64,000 bases of DNA from Thalassotalea euphylliae (GTDB taxonomy: Bacteria; Pseudomonadota; Gammaproteobacteria; Enterobacterales; Alteromonadaceae): positions 2,914,001-2,978,000 of the forward strand of contig NZ_QUOT01000001.1 of assembly GCF_003390375.1 (NCBI RefSeq), given 5' to 3'. Below the pieces are notes generated by a model. That model was not told the DNA's origin, searched no databases, and saw nothing but the letters and a program-made list of their open reading frames with translations. Position numbers and translations under genes: made by a program. Positions 25,818-35,393 of the stretch are shown here, one piece after another (the first letter of the stretch is position 1; every line of letters begins with the position of its first letter).

Positions 25818-26935
25818 TTAGAGTACTGCATTTATTCGCCAACCTTAACTTAGGTGGCGCAGAAAGTCGTATGATGGATATTTATCGTACTCAAGAAGGC
25901 ACAGGAGTTGTTAACGAGTTTGTGATTATGACGGATGAAGTCTGTTATTTTAGCGACGAAATTTTAACCTCTGGAGGCACAATTCATCACATTCCTAACC
26001 CTAGGCATGGCCTGCTGCCTAATTTGTTAGGATTATATCGTTTACTAAAATGTGCACCCCAATATGATGTATTGCATGCCCACACTTCATACTACTCTGG
26101 TATAGCGGTTTTCATTGCGTGGTTAGCCGGTCTAAAAGTACGCGTTGTTCATGCGCGCAATAAAAGTATTAACGAAATTAGCTTCAAAACTAAAGCCATG
26201 TTTGCTCTTGGACGCACATTAGCAAATATTTGTGCGACCCATAAGTTTGCGATTTCAAACGATGCAGGGCGCTTCTTATTCGGTCATAAAAGCCAGTATG
26301 ATTGTCTTCCTAATGCATTTAACTTTGAGCAATTTCAACATCGAACAAACTTTAGCGACTTGGATAAGCGTCGCCTTGGCCTGCCCACTAATACGTTGAA
26401 CCTAGTTTGTATCGCTCGATTTTCCCCAGTTAAAAACCATCAGTTTTTAGTTGAATTGCTGCAATTTATAACTGAGCGAAACCTTAAGATAGCTGGTAAA
26501 GCGGTATGTTTGCATTTGATCGGGGACGGAGAACTGCGTAATGAAATGGAACGCAAAGTATCTGCCCATGAACTTCAAGGTAAAGTAAGGTTCTGGGGGA
26601 AGCGCAACGACATTGCAGATATTTTGGGCATGTTTGATGTTGCTCTGATGACCAGTTTTAACGAAGGGCTCGGTGTATTTGCTTTGGAAGCTCAGGCGGC
26701 AGGTCTGCCCTGTGTATTGTCGACAGGCTTACCAGAAGAAGCTGATATTGGTTTAGGAATGTGCCAATTTATTGATTTAGAGCTGTCGTTAAGTGATTGG
26801 CAAGTTGCCATCGAAAAGGCGGCAAATATCCCCGTTTTACCCAAACACCGAATTGATAACCAGCTTAAGCAGCGAGGTTATACATTAGAACAAACACGTT
26901 CTACTTTGATTCGCGCATATAACGCTCATGGCTAA
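25814..26935 (+). CDS. Glycosyltransferase family 4
   Basis: A 373-residue GT-B enzyme. It starts VLHLFANLNLGGAESRMMDI, typical of GT4 acceptor domains, has RFSPVKNHQFLVELL at the inter-domain linker, and ends with the E-x7-E donor motif FNEGLGVFALEAQAAGLPCV. The donor sugar is unknown. It overlaps the next gene by eight bases. Confidence 0.9.
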   Translation: MIRVLHLFANLNLGGAESRMMDIYRTQEGTGVVNEFVIMTDEVCYFSDEILTSGGTIHHIPNPRHGLLPNLLGLYRLLKCAPQYDVLHAHTSYYSGIAVFIAWLAGLKVRVVHARNKSINEISFKTKAMFALGRTLANICATHKFAISNDAGRFLFGHKSQYDCLPNAFNFEQFQHRTNFSDLDKRRLGLPTNTLNLVCIARFSPVKNHQFLVELLQFITERNLKIAGKAVCLHLIGDGELRNEMERKVSAHELQGKVRFWGKRNDIADILGMFDVALMTSFNEGLGVFALEAQAAGLPCVLSTGLPEEADIGLGMCQFIDLELSLSDWQVAIEKAANIPVLPKHRIDNQLKQRGYTLEQTRSTLIRAYNAHG

Positions 26936-28019
26936 GCATCATATATTACAGGTTATCCCCAGCTTAGCGTTAGGCGGCATTTCCTCTGTGGTCATGAACT
27001 GGTATCGAGCGCTAGATAGAAACCTTGTGCAGTTTGACTTTATTAGCTTTAATGACGGCCCGTTAGCGCAGGAAATTATTGCTTTAGGCGGCCGTGTTTT
27101 TATTCTTCCCACTTTTAAGCAGCAACCGCTCAGGTATATGGCTGCATTTCGAAAAATACTAAATAATGACACATGCTACCAAGCCATTCACGTGCACAAC
27201 AGCTTTAAGAATGTGGTTATGTTATGGCAAGCAAAGCTCGCCAATGTGCCAGTAAGAGTTTGCCATTCTCATACTGCAGGTTTGGAGGCAAAATGGCTAC
27301 GACCCTTATTTGGAGTGATTAAGCAATTAACGAGAGCGGCTAGCAATCAATATGTTGCTTGTGGCCAAGAAGCTGGAAGCTTCTTATTTGGTCAACGCCG
27401 TTTTGAACAATTAAACAATGCTATCGACGTAAAAAAATATAACCTGCCCAATTTGTCAGACGATAGCCGAAAAGCACTTTACGAGAAATATCAGCTACCT
27501 AAGCACAAACATTTGGTTTTACATGTCGGCCGATTTTCTAAGGTAAAAAACCATCAGTTTTTGCTAGCCTTGGCGCAAGATAAAAATTTAGACAACGATA
27601 TTCATTTTGTTTGCGTAGGTGATGGTCCGTTAAAAACAGAAGTCGCGAAGCAAATTGAATCTGATAACCTTCATCAGCGTTTTTCCCTGCTGGCGTCAAA
27701 TAATGAGATTGCTAAGCTTATGGCCATCGCTAACGCTTTTATTATGCCGTCAGTTTTTGAGGGTGTTTCAGTTGCTCTGCTAGAAGCGCAGGCAAGTAAT
27801 CTTCCATGTTTAGTGTCAAACACTGTCGCAAAAGAAGTAGACATGGGAATGGGCAGCTTGAAATTTCTGTCATTGTCAGAGCCTAATCGCTGGACTGAAC
27901 AATTAAACCTTATGACACCCAAAGCATTAGGTAGCGAGGCGCAGGCGTGTTTTTCACGTCATGGTTACTCCATTGATGACGTCGTCGATAAGCTTATCGG
28001 TATTTATCAAATCCAATGA
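26928..28019 (+). CDS. Glycosyltransferase family 4 (second)
   Basis: A 363-residue GT-B enzyme (ILQVIPSLALGGISSVVMNW, HSHTAG, HVGRFSKVKNHQFLLALA, and the donor motif PSVFEGVSVALLEAQASNLP). It is related to the preceding gene, sharing the unusual VKNHQFL linker, so the pair may have come from duplication. Overlaps: eight bases with the upstream gene, four (ATGA) with the downstream one. Confidence 0.9.
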   Translation: MAKHHILQVIPSLALGGISSVVMNWYRALDRNLVQFDFISFNDGPLAQEIIALGGRVFILPTFKQQPLRYMAAFRKILNNDTCYQAIHVHNSFKNVVMLWQAKLANVPVRVCHSHTAGLEAKWLRPLFGVIKQLTRAASNQYVACGQEAGSFLFGQRRFEQLNNAIDVKKYNLPNLSDDSRKALYEKYQLPKHKHLVLHVGRFSKVKNHQFLLALAQDKNLDNDIHFVCVGDGPLKTEVAKQIESDNLHQRFSLLASNNEIAKLMAIANAFIMPSVFEGVSVALLEAQASNLPCLVSNTVAKEVDMGMGSLKFLSLSEPNRWTEQLNLMTPKALGSEAQACFSRHGYSIDDVVDKLIGIYQIQ

Positions 28020-29341
28020 AGTTAACTTTGGGGTCAGTAAAGAAATTTCCCATCGAGCTTATGCTAATAGGCTTTATTTTTTTACTTTTAGCGATCACGC
28101 AACAAGCTGTTCTAATGTTAGCCGTAGTTGCTATTGGGGTTGCTGTTGCAGGCTTGTTGCCTTTCTCTCGCAGTATACAATTGATAATTTTCTTGATCCC
28201 ATGTTTGGCACCGTTTTCGACAAATCCTTATTTGCCTGTATCTCTAGCCACTTTGATTTATTTAGCTGTGTTAGGGCGTTACTTGCTAACTGAAGGCGGA
28301 AGGAGCCAATACTACCTTCCTGGTATTATCGCTGCACTTGTACTGATTGGCTTTGAATTGCTGCATATCATCTACAATCCAGTGGTGTTCTCAAGCAAAA
28401 CTATTCGTTGGCTATTACTATTTTTGTTGGTGATCATGCTGATCTTTGACAAGAGAAAATACGCCAGTTTTGCGCAATTGCGGTTTGCATTTCTACTTGG
28501 CTTTGTATTTTCGACGTTATTTGGCCTGCTTAATCAGGTATTTCATCCCGAAGTGGTATATAACACTAACGTTATACAACGCTTTTCTGGTGCTGCCGGC
28601 GACCCAAACAATTTCGGGTTATTTTGCTTGTTATTGGTATTTTTTTATTTACCCAGTCACCCTAGAGAGCGGATTTCAATCTCCCAATTGGCACTTTGTA
28701 CGGCATTATTAGGAGTTGGGGCAATAACTGTTTCTAGAAGTTTTTTCTTGGTCACGAGTTTTACCTTGTTGCTTTACTTTGTTTTGTATTTTCGCACCGC
28801 TATCGGGGAAATGGTCTATCGAAGTGTTGTATTTTTTGCAGTGTTAGTAGCAGTAAGCTTTGTGCTCTATTGGCATGGTGCTGCTACTGAGCTGGCAATT
28901 TTTGAGCGTTTCTCTAGCGATAATGCCGCCGATCTGACTGGAGCTCGCAGTACTATTTTTGTGGAATACTTAACCCTATTTACGCAGTTAGATTTAAGTT
29001 TTCTGCTCTTTGGTGCAGGAATCAATGGTTACCTTGGTTACTATAATCATTTCTTCTTGAACAATAACGTATTTACAGAGGTTGTTGGCCCCCACAATAC
29101 CTATATCGAGCTGCTTGTCAGTTTTGGCCTGCTTGGCAGTTTTGTCTTTCTTTATTTTTTTTATTTATGCTTTAAAGCTGAAAAAATTCGAACATCGACT
29201 CAGCAAATTTATGCGATCAGTTTGTTACCGCTTATTGTTTTCAGTCTATATTGCTTGAGCTTACAGAACTTGGGTAAATATACCAGCTACTTGTTGTTAC
29301 TAATGATCATCTTAAATACCTGCCGAGCCAAACATGAATGA
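28016..29341 (+). CDS. Wzy-type polymerase / O-antigen ligase-like membrane protein
   Basis: A 441-residue protein with about 11-12 predicted transmembrane helices and one larger periplasmic loop between helices near residues 290-370. The segment PHNTYIELLVSFGLLGSFVF is the Wzy_C/WaaL-like signature with the conserved His. In a cluster with a Wzx flippase it most likely polymerises the repeat unit in the periplasm; sequence alone does not separate polymerase from ligase. It overlaps its neighbours by four and eight bases. Confidence 0.82.
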   Translation: MKLTLGSVKKFPIELMLIGFIFLLLAITQQAVLMLAVVAIGVAVAGLLPFSRSIQLIIFLIPCLAPFSTNPYLPVSLATLIYLAVLGRYLLTEGGRSQYYLPGIIAALVLIGFELLHIIYNPVVFSSKTIRWLLLFLLVIMLIFDKRKYASFAQLRFAFLLGFVFSTLFGLLNQVFHPEVVYNTNVIQRFSGAAGDPNNFGLFCLLLVFFYLPSHPRERISISQLALCTALLGVGAITVSRSFFLVTSFTLLLYFVLYFRTAIGEMVYRSVVFFAVLVAVSFVLYWHGAATELAIFERFSSDNAADLTGARSTIFVEYLTLFTQLDLSFLLFGAGINGYLGYYNHFFLNNNVFTEVVGPHNTYIELLVSFGLLGSFVFLYFFYLCFKAEKIRTSTQQIYAISLLPLIVFSLYCLSLQNLGKYTSYLLLLMIILNTCRAKHE

Positions 29342-30866
29342 TGCTAAACAGCGCAGCCTAGGTGTAGCGTTAGGCTACTTATCTATCTCGCTAAGAAACA
29401 TTCTCGGTTTATTGCTGATCCCTTTTATGATTCATCATTTGGGGGTCAGTGAATACGGGATCTACAGCCTAGTTTCTTCATTAGCGCTTTATCTCGTCAT
29501 ACTTGAGCTTGGCTTATCAAATACAACTGTTCGATTCATTGCAAAGTATCGTGCTGAAAATGACCTACAAGCTCAACATCAGTTTTTGGGTAATGTGTTG
29601 TTTATCTATACGCTAATTGCAATGCTTGTCTTTGCGGTGGGCAGCTATATTTGGTGGCATTTGCCTAGCATGTTTGCTGAGAGCTTGACCTTAGAGGAAA
29701 TAAGCCTACTTAAACAAAGCTATGCGCTATTGCTACTTAGTGTGATTGTGACTCTAATGAGTAACAGCTTCACGGGCATTATTACTGCGCATGAAAAGTT
29801 TGTCTTTGAACAGAGCTCTCAAATTTCATTCTTTTTGCTCCGCTGCTCGCTGGTTGTTGGTGCATTATTGCTTGGTTACGGCGTGATCGAAATTGCGTTA
29901 ATAGACCTTGTTATTAATGTTTGCCAAGCGGTGATGCGTATCTACTTCGTTTTCTGGAAACTTAAGTTCAGAGTTTCATATCAGGGCTTTAATTTTACAG
30001 CTTTGAAAGAGGTAGCTGTTTTTAGTGGATTTGTTGCACTTGCTGTGATTGTTAATCAAATAAACTGGCGTGTTGATAACCTTATTGTTGGCTACATGCA
30101 AGGCAGCGAAGCGGTAGCTATTTTTAGCGTTGGTATTCAGCTTATTCTATGTTTTATTGCCTTTGCTAGCACGATTTCAAACGTTTTTGCACCGAAAATA
30201 ATCAGCATGGTGACAGCGAAAGCAACGATGACACAATTAACCAATGAGCTTATTAAAGTCGGTCGAATGCAGTTGATCGTACTGGCGTTTGTACTCGGTA
30301 TTTTTATTCTGTTTGGTCAGCAATTTATCCAATTATTTGTTGGTTCAGAGTTTCAATTAGCTTACTGGGTGGCATTACTTCCCATGATACCTTTCACCCT
30401 TGTGTTAACACTCAGTGCTAGTAATGCATTACTGCACGGAATGAATAAACACAAAATAAAAAGCCTTATTTTGCTGGCTACTGCATGCCTAAATGTCATG
30501 CTCTCGGTGTTCTTAGTCAATATTTATGGGCTGGTTGGCGCCGCTATTGGTACTGCAGCGACCTTACTTATCGGTGAAGTTTTATTAATTAGCCGATACC
30601 TAGCCAGCTTAGGTATAGAAATCAAACGCTTTTACTATGAAACCGCTGTTCTTATGTTGCCAGTACTAAGTATTGCCATTGTATGCTCTGCTTTAATCAT
30701 GCCTGAGTTTAGTGGCTGGTTTGGCTTAATCTGCCAGTGCCTTCTTTTTCTCATGGGTTATTTGGTCCTGATTTATTGGTTATTCATCAATAAACAGGAA
30801 AAACAATGGATTAAAGGTATTTTGAACAATGTGTTTGTTAAGGCAGAAGTGGGAGGTGTTAAGTAA
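29334..30866 (+). CDS. Wzx-type polysaccharide flippase (MATE/MOP superfamily)
   Basis: A 510-residue protein with about 12-14 transmembrane helices, beginning LGYLSISLRNILGLLLIPFM and HLGVSEYGIYSLVSSLALYL as in RfbX/Wzx polysaccharide transporters. It moves the undecaprenyl-linked repeat unit across the inner membrane. The next gene starts immediately after its stop (TAAATG). Confidence 0.9.
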   Translation: MNDAKQRSLGVALGYLSISLRNILGLLLIPFMIHHLGVSEYGIYSLVSSLALYLVILELGLSNTTVRFIAKYRAENDLQAQHQFLGNVLFIYTLIAMLVFAVGSYIWWHLPSMFAESLTLEEISLLKQSYALLLLSVIVTLMSNSFTGIITAHEKFVFEQSSQISFFLLRCSLVVGALLLGYGVIEIALIDLVINVCQAVMRIYFVFWKLKFRVSYQGFNFTALKEVAVFSGFVALAVIVNQINWRVDNLIVGYMQGSEAVAIFSVGIQLILCFIAFASTISNVFAPKIISMVTAKATMTQLTNELIKVGRMQLIVLAFVLGIFILFGQQFIQLFVGSEFQLAYWVALLPMIPFTLVLTLSASNALLHGMNKHKIKSLILLATACLNVMLSVFLVNIYGLVGAAIGTAATLLIGEVLLISRYLASLGIEIKRFYYETAVLMLPVLSIAIVCSALIMPEFSGWFGLICQCLLFLMGYLVLIYWLFINKQEKQWIKGILNNVFVKAEVGGVK

Positions 30867-32030
30867 ATGAGAATAATGATTCTTGGCGCCTTTCCTGATT
30901 CCATTATTAAATTTCGCGGTGTCTTAATTGAGCAATTAGTGCTTCAAGGGCATGATGTTGTGGTATCAACGGCATATGCCTCTAGCGATATTATTGAACA
31001 GATAGAGGCTATCGGAGCTCGTTTTGTTGGCTATAAAGTTGAGCGTAATGGCCTAAATCCCTTGGCGGATCTTTCGACACTCTGGCAATTGTTAAAACTG
31101 TTTCGTGCTGAGCAGCCTGACAAGATCCTTGCATATACTATCAAGCCAATTATTTGGGGAGGCATTGCGGCCAAGCTAATTGCCAGAACTCAGTTCTATG
31201 CGATGATAACTGGCTTAGGTTATGCGTTTGAAAAAGGCTCGTTTAAAAGGCGACTAATACGAGGCTTGGTTAAATGTTTGTATCGTTTTAGCTTATGTTC
31301 TGCGAGCAAAGTGATTTTCCAGAATAACGAAAACAAGCAGATATTTATTGATGAAAAGTTAGTAAATATTGAAAAAACTAGCCGAGTTTATGGTTCAGGC
31401 GTATCGCTTACCGACTATGCTCAAAAACCATTACCAGATAAGCCTGTTACCTTTTTGTTGATAGCTCGTTTATTAGGCGATAAAGGCATTCGCGAATATG
31501 CGCAAGCTGCTCAACAAGTTAAAGCTAAATATCCAGAAGTCAATTTTCAGCTTGTAGGTCCTTTTGACCCCTCACCTGACGGGCTTAAATCAGGTGAAGT
31601 GGCGCAATGGAACGAATACATTGATTATTTGGGTGAACAAAAGGATGTGCGCCCATTTATCGAACAATGTCATATTTATACACTGCCTTCTTATCATGAA
31701 GGCTTGCCCAGAACTGTGCTGGAAGCAATGGCCATAGGCCGACCAATTTTGACAACTGATGTTCCTGGATGTCGTGATACTGTGATTAACGGCAAGAATG
31801 GCAAGTTAGTGCCAAGCAAAAATGTAGATGCGCTTGCCAACGCTATGCTTTGGTTTATTGAAAACAGCGGTGAATGGCCTGTGATGGCTCACAAGAGTCG
31901 AGAGTTTGTTGAAGCTTATTTCGATGTTAACCGAGTGAATCAACAGTTATTTTATTTGATGGAACTCAATGTTAAATGCGACAATACAAGCGATAATACG
32001 GTGCAGTCTTCTGACACCATAGTCGAATAG
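30867..32030 (+). CDS. Glycosyltransferase family 4, PglA/WbpT-like
   Basis: A 387-residue GT4 enzyme whose features (ILAYTIKPIIWGGIAAKLI, MITGLGYAFEKGSFKR, LLIARLLGDKGIREYAQAAQ, PSYHEGLPRTVLEAMAIGRP) match the subfamily of PglA, which adds GalNAc to undecaprenyl-PP-diacetylbacillosamine. It therefore probably adds the second sugar. The C-terminal 15 residues (TSDNTVQSSDTIVE) are a low-complexity tail. Last gene of the rightward unit. Confidence 0.88.
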   Translation: MRIMILGAFPDSIIKFRGVLIEQLVLQGHDVVVSTAYASSDIIEQIEAIGARFVGYKVERNGLNPLADLSTLWQLLKLFRAEQPDKILAYTIKPIIWGGIAAKLIARTQFYAMITGLGYAFEKGSFKRRLIRGLVKCLYRFSLCSASKVIFQNNENKQIFIDEKLVNIEKTSRVYGSGVSLTDYAQKPLPDKPVTFLLIARLLGDKGIREYAQAAQQVKAKYPEVNFQLVGPFDPSPDGLKSGEVAQWNEYIDYLGEQKDVRPFIEQCHIYTLPSYHEGLPRTVLEAMAIGRPILTTDVPGCRDTVINGKNGKLVPSKNVDALANAMLWFIENSGEWPVMAHKSREFVEAYFDVNRVNQQLFYLMELNVKCDNTSDNTVQSSDTIVE

Positions 32031-32107
32031 TGATCGCGCGATACCCCCCTAATAATTTTATAATCAAAAATCGAATATTGATCATAAACGACAAACATAA
32101 AGTTATT

Positions 32108-32126
32108 GATGATATTTATTCGCATT
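32108..32126 (-). promoter_or_regulatory. Candidate Fur box upstream of the imelysin operon
   Basis: Read on the minus strand, AATGCGAATAAATATCATC agrees with the 19-bp Fur consensus at about 12 positions by eye, and AT-rich flanks extend it. It lies 119 bases before the DUF4856 lipoprotein start. Its position suits iron-repressed expression but the match is imperfect. Confidence 0.4.
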
Positions 32127-32244
32127 TGCATTTGTCTTTGTGCTAGTATGCTTTACAAAATTTACATAAGTTTACACATATGCATTTTCTCTCCTATAGC
32201 TAATAGGGGTTTGAAAAATACTAACAACAAGGTTAATTTCGAAA

Positions 32245-34005
32245 ATGAAAAAATCTCTAATTACTACAGCTATTTTAGTGTCGTTAACTTTATCTGCCTG
32301 TGGCGGTAGCAGCGGCGGTTCCGACGATACAGATCCGGTAACACCAACACCGACACCAAATACAGCACCAACAGATATTGCGATTGATAACAGCAGTGTT
32401 GATGAAAACATGGCAGGTGCAGTAGTTGGTAAGTTATCGGCTACTGATGCCGAAGGTGGTGCAATGACCTTTACTGTTGATGGCGATATGTTTGCAATTG
32501 ATGGCGATGAACTAAAACTTGCTGACGGTTATGCAGCTAACTACGAGCAAGCAACGTCAATGGCGGTTAACGTTACTGTTGCAGATGCTGATGGCGCGAC
32601 TTTTTCAAAAGAATTAACCATTGATGTTAACGACTTACTTGATACATACAAATTCAACAGCAAGTTTGTTGAAGGTGAATCAAGCGTTTCTTACACGGGT
32701 CAAACCGCTCGTCACGCACTAATCGCTGAGTTAAACCACTACATCACTAACGTACTTAAGGGTGAGTTAGAAGACGGCACGCTAACTAGTCGCCAAGACG
32801 TCATCGATGTTTTAGACAAATTCTTCCGTACTACAGAATTACAGTACGATAACTTCCCAATTACCTTTACTGATGCCAAAGAGAAATTCTTAACTGATAT
32901 TTCAGGTAGCCACAAAAACTTAGTGGGTAAGCTTGCGGGTAATGATGAAAAAGGTCAGCACAAACTTTGGAATGATGGTGATTTCGAAGGTTGGGGCGAG
33001 AAAGGCTCAACGACGCCAGAAGGTTTAGTGGACATTTTCTTCGGCCAGCTAGCAGATAATGCAGAAGCGGAATTAAACGGTACAATTCGCCAAGCAGTAA
33101 CTGGTGAAGACATCACAGATATCTACCTAAACACCAACGGTACTGACTTAAAACAACTTATTCAGAAATTCCTATTGGTGGGTATTACCTACTCACAAGC
33201 AACTGATGACTACTTAGGCAACGAAGTTGTTGATGCGGCAGGTAACGATATTGATGGCAGCAAAGGTTTATTAACAGACAATGTTGCTGCGGTTTCAGGT
33301 AAGTCTTATTCAACCCTTGAGCACCAATTCGATGAAGGTTTTGGTTACTTCGGTGCAACAGTTGATTACCTTGAGTACAGCGATAATGAAATTTCAGGCA
33401 AAATTGATGCTGACGCTGGCGACCGTGAAGAGTACAACGGTAAGCATGACACTGACGAAGACGGCGAAATCAGCTTAAAGTCTGAGTTCCTATTTGGCCA
33501 GTCGGTAAATGCGGGTAAGCGTGACCGCGCGACAGCTGGTAACACCAACCCAACCGATTTCACTAAACAAGTAATGGAAGCATTCCTTGCCGGTCGTGAC
33601 ATCATCAATGCGAATGCGGGTATGGCGTTAACAGACGATCAAATGACTGAGTTATTAACGCATCGTGATGCTGCGGTAGACGCATGGGAGCGAGCCATTG
33701 TCGCCACGGTTGTTCACTACATTAACGATACGCGCTCAGATCTAGATAAGTTAGGCACAGCTGATTTCAACTACAGCGATTTAGCCAAGCACTGGTCAGA
33801 AATGAAAGGTTTTGCGTTAGGCATTCAGTTTAACCCATACTCAAAAATTTCTGACGCGGATTACACACGATTACACCAGTTAATGCAGGATGCACCAGTG
33901 TTAGACGCAGCAAATGTAGAAGCGTACAAAGCGGACTTGTTAGCAGCACGTGATATTATTCAGGCAGCAATGAGTTTCGATGCAGAAAACGTGGCAAACT
34001 GGTAA
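32245..34005 (+). CDS. DUF4856 lipoprotein with N-terminal cadherin-like repeat
   Basis: A 586-residue lipoprotein (lipobox LSAC, Cys at about 19) followed by a Ser/Gly/Thr-Pro linker, a cadherin-like module at about 38-130 (TAPTDIAIDNSSVDENMAGA, LSATDAEG) and a large helical DUF4856 domain from about 135 on (YKFNSKFVEGESSVSYTGQT, RHALIAELNHYI). DUF4856 genes commonly precede imelysin-like genes, and iron binding or presentation at the surface is the usual guess; no activity is shown. It heads a three-gene unit with an imelysin lipoprotein and a FecA-type receptor. Confidence 0.85.
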   Translation: MKKSLITTAILVSLTLSACGGSSGGSDDTDPVTPTPTPNTAPTDIAIDNSSVDENMAGAVVGKLSATDAEGGAMTFTVDGDMFAIDGDELKLADGYAANYEQATSMAVNVTVADADGATFSKELTIDVNDLLDTYKFNSKFVEGESSVSYTGQTARHALIAELNHYITNVLKGELEDGTLTSRQDVIDVLDKFFRTTELQYDNFPITFTDAKEKFLTDISGSHKNLVGKLAGNDEKGQHKLWNDGDFEGWGEKGSTTPEGLVDIFFGQLADNAEAELNGTIRQAVTGEDITDIYLNTNGTDLKQLIQKFLLVGITYSQATDDYLGNEVVDAAGNDIDGSKGLLTDNVAAVSGKSYSTLEHQFDEGFGYFGATVDYLEYSDNEISGKIDADAGDREEYNGKHDTDEDGEISLKSEFLFGQSVNAGKRDRATAGNTNPTDFTKQVMEAFLAGRDIINANAGMALTDDQMTELLTHRDAAVDAWERAIVATVVHYINDTRSDLDKLGTADFNYSDLAKHWSEMKGFALGIQFNPYSKISDADYTRLHQLMQDAPVLDAANVEAYKADLLAARDIIQAAMSFDAENVANW

Positions 34006-34047
34006 TAAACCAAATATAAATTTAACTAAAACAACTAGTTAATTTTT

Positions 34048-34080
34048 AAAAGCTTGGCTGAATTTCAGTCAGGCTTTTTG
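34048..34080 (+). terminator. Terminator/attenuator between the DUF4856 and imelysin genes
   Basis: A 14-bp stem with two G-T wobbles (AAAAGCTTGGCTGA against TCAGTCAGGCTTTT), 3-base loop, then TTTTTG. It sits inside an apparently single operon, so it probably reduces downstream expression rather than stopping it. Confidence 0.7.
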
Positions 34081-34116
34081 TCGTTTAATAACAAGATAAA
34101 AAGCTTAGGAGATTTA

Positions 34117-35391
34117 ATGTCTCAGTCGAATATCAGTCGTTTACCAAAGTCGAGCAACAAGCTCAGCGCAATTACACTAGCAATTGTCACGAGTGCATTG
34201 CTGAGCGCTTGTGGTGAAGACACCAGCGCCGAGGCGGGTCCAGATTTTGGTGGCGGTAACACTCAGCCACCGACCCAAACCGAATTTAATGAACAAGCCT
34301 TGATTGCTAACTTGGCTGACAATGTGATCACGCCAACCTTTCAGCAATTTCAACAAGACGCTCAAGCACAAGCGAGCTTAGTTGACGCTTACTGCCAGGC
34401 AGAAACCGCGTTTGAACAACTCACCGTTAGTGAACAAGCGGTTGCTGATGCGCGTCTTGCTGCACAAAACGGCTGGGGCACGGCCATGGCCACATGGCAA
34501 CAAGCGGAGTTGATGCAGTTAGGGCCACTGCTTGAGAATGATAGTTTGTTGAAAAATAGCATCTATTCTTGGCCAATTGTTAACTCCTGTGCGGTTGACT
34601 TTGATGTGGTGTTTTTTGCCGAAGGTACAGTCAATGGCCAGCCTTACGACATTACCCGTCGCACCCCGTCGCGCAAAGGTATGGCGGCATTAGAGTACTT
34701 GTTATTTAACGAAGAACTTGCCGATAGTTGTCCTACCGGATCACCAGACAATTGGAACAATCAAACCGAGACCTACCGTAAACTTGCTCGTTGTAATTTT
34801 GCCGTTGAAGTGGCGAACGATATCGTTAATTCCAGCGGTGAATTGCTGAACTTGTGGACTGGCGATAACGGTTATGCGCAGCAATTAAAAACCGCCGGAA
34901 GTGCCGTCAGCAATATTGCTAGCGAGCATGATGCGGTTAACCGTTTAAGCGATGCCATGTTTTATCTTGATACCACCACAAAAGACGGCAAGCTAGCAAC
35001 GCCACTGGGTTTATTTGCTAATAGCTGTGGCTCACAGGCGTGTCCTGAAGATGTTGAGTCAGGTTTTGCCAATCAATCTATCGAACATGTTGTTAATAAC
35101 TTACGCGGTTTTGAGCAATTGTTAACAGGTAAAGAGGGTATTGGTTTTACTGATTACTTAATTGATGTTGGCGACCAAGCAACGGCCGACTCATTAACGG
35201 CGGACGTGCAAGCGGCAATTGCCGATGCCGAAGCATACCAAACAAGCTTAGCCGACACCCTAACCAGCAACGAAGCGCAAGTGGCGGAAACGCACGGTAA
35301 AGTAAAAGCTATCACCGATACGCTGAAAGCTGATTTTATCAATAGCTTAGCGCTTGAATTACCGCAAACTTCAGCGGGGGATAATGACTAA
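34117..35391 (+). CDS. Imelysin-family lipoprotein (iron-regulated, IrpA-like)
   Basis: A 424-residue lipoprotein (lipobox LLSAC, Cys at about residue 32) of the imelysin/peptidase M75 family. The family core is visible as NSIYSWPIVNSCAVD, RRTPSRKGMAALEYLLFNEE (the GxHxxE-like site here being G-M-A-A-L-E) and ASEHDAVNRLSDAMF. Bacterial imelysins bind iron or haem at the envelope; peptidase activity is doubtful. The ATG at 34117 is chosen over an upstream TTG because AGGAG lies six to seven bases before it. It is followed two bases later by the TonB receptor. Confidence 0.85.
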   Translation: MSQSNISRLPKSSNKLSAITLAIVTSALLSACGEDTSAEAGPDFGGGNTQPPTQTEFNEQALIANLADNVITPTFQQFQQDAQAQASLVDAYCQAETAFEQLTVSEQAVADARLAAQNGWGTAMATWQQAELMQLGPLLENDSLLKNSIYSWPIVNSCAVDFDVVFFAEGTVNGQPYDITRRTPSRKGMAALEYLLFNEELADSCPTGSPDNWNNQTETYRKLARCNFAVEVANDIVNSSGELLNLWTGDNGYAQQLKTAGSAVSNIASEHDAVNRLSDAMFYLDTTTKDGKLATPLGLFANSCGSQACPEDVESGFANQSIEHVVNNLRGFEQLLTGKEGIGFTDYLIDVGDQATADSLTADVQAAIADAEAYQTSLADTLTSNEAQVAETHGKVKAITDTLKADFINSLALELPQTSAGDND

Positions 35392-35393
35392 TC

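Noticed and set aside
32030..32045. Palindrome ATCGCGCGAT followed by a C-run after the PglA-like gene
   Set aside because: Stem too short and no T-tract; not accepted as a terminator.
32106..32309. 67-codon plus frame overlapping the start of the DUF4856 lipoprotein
   Set aside because: It overlaps the lipoprotein's signal peptide in another frame, lacks a ribosome-binding site, and the lipobox makes the other frame certain.
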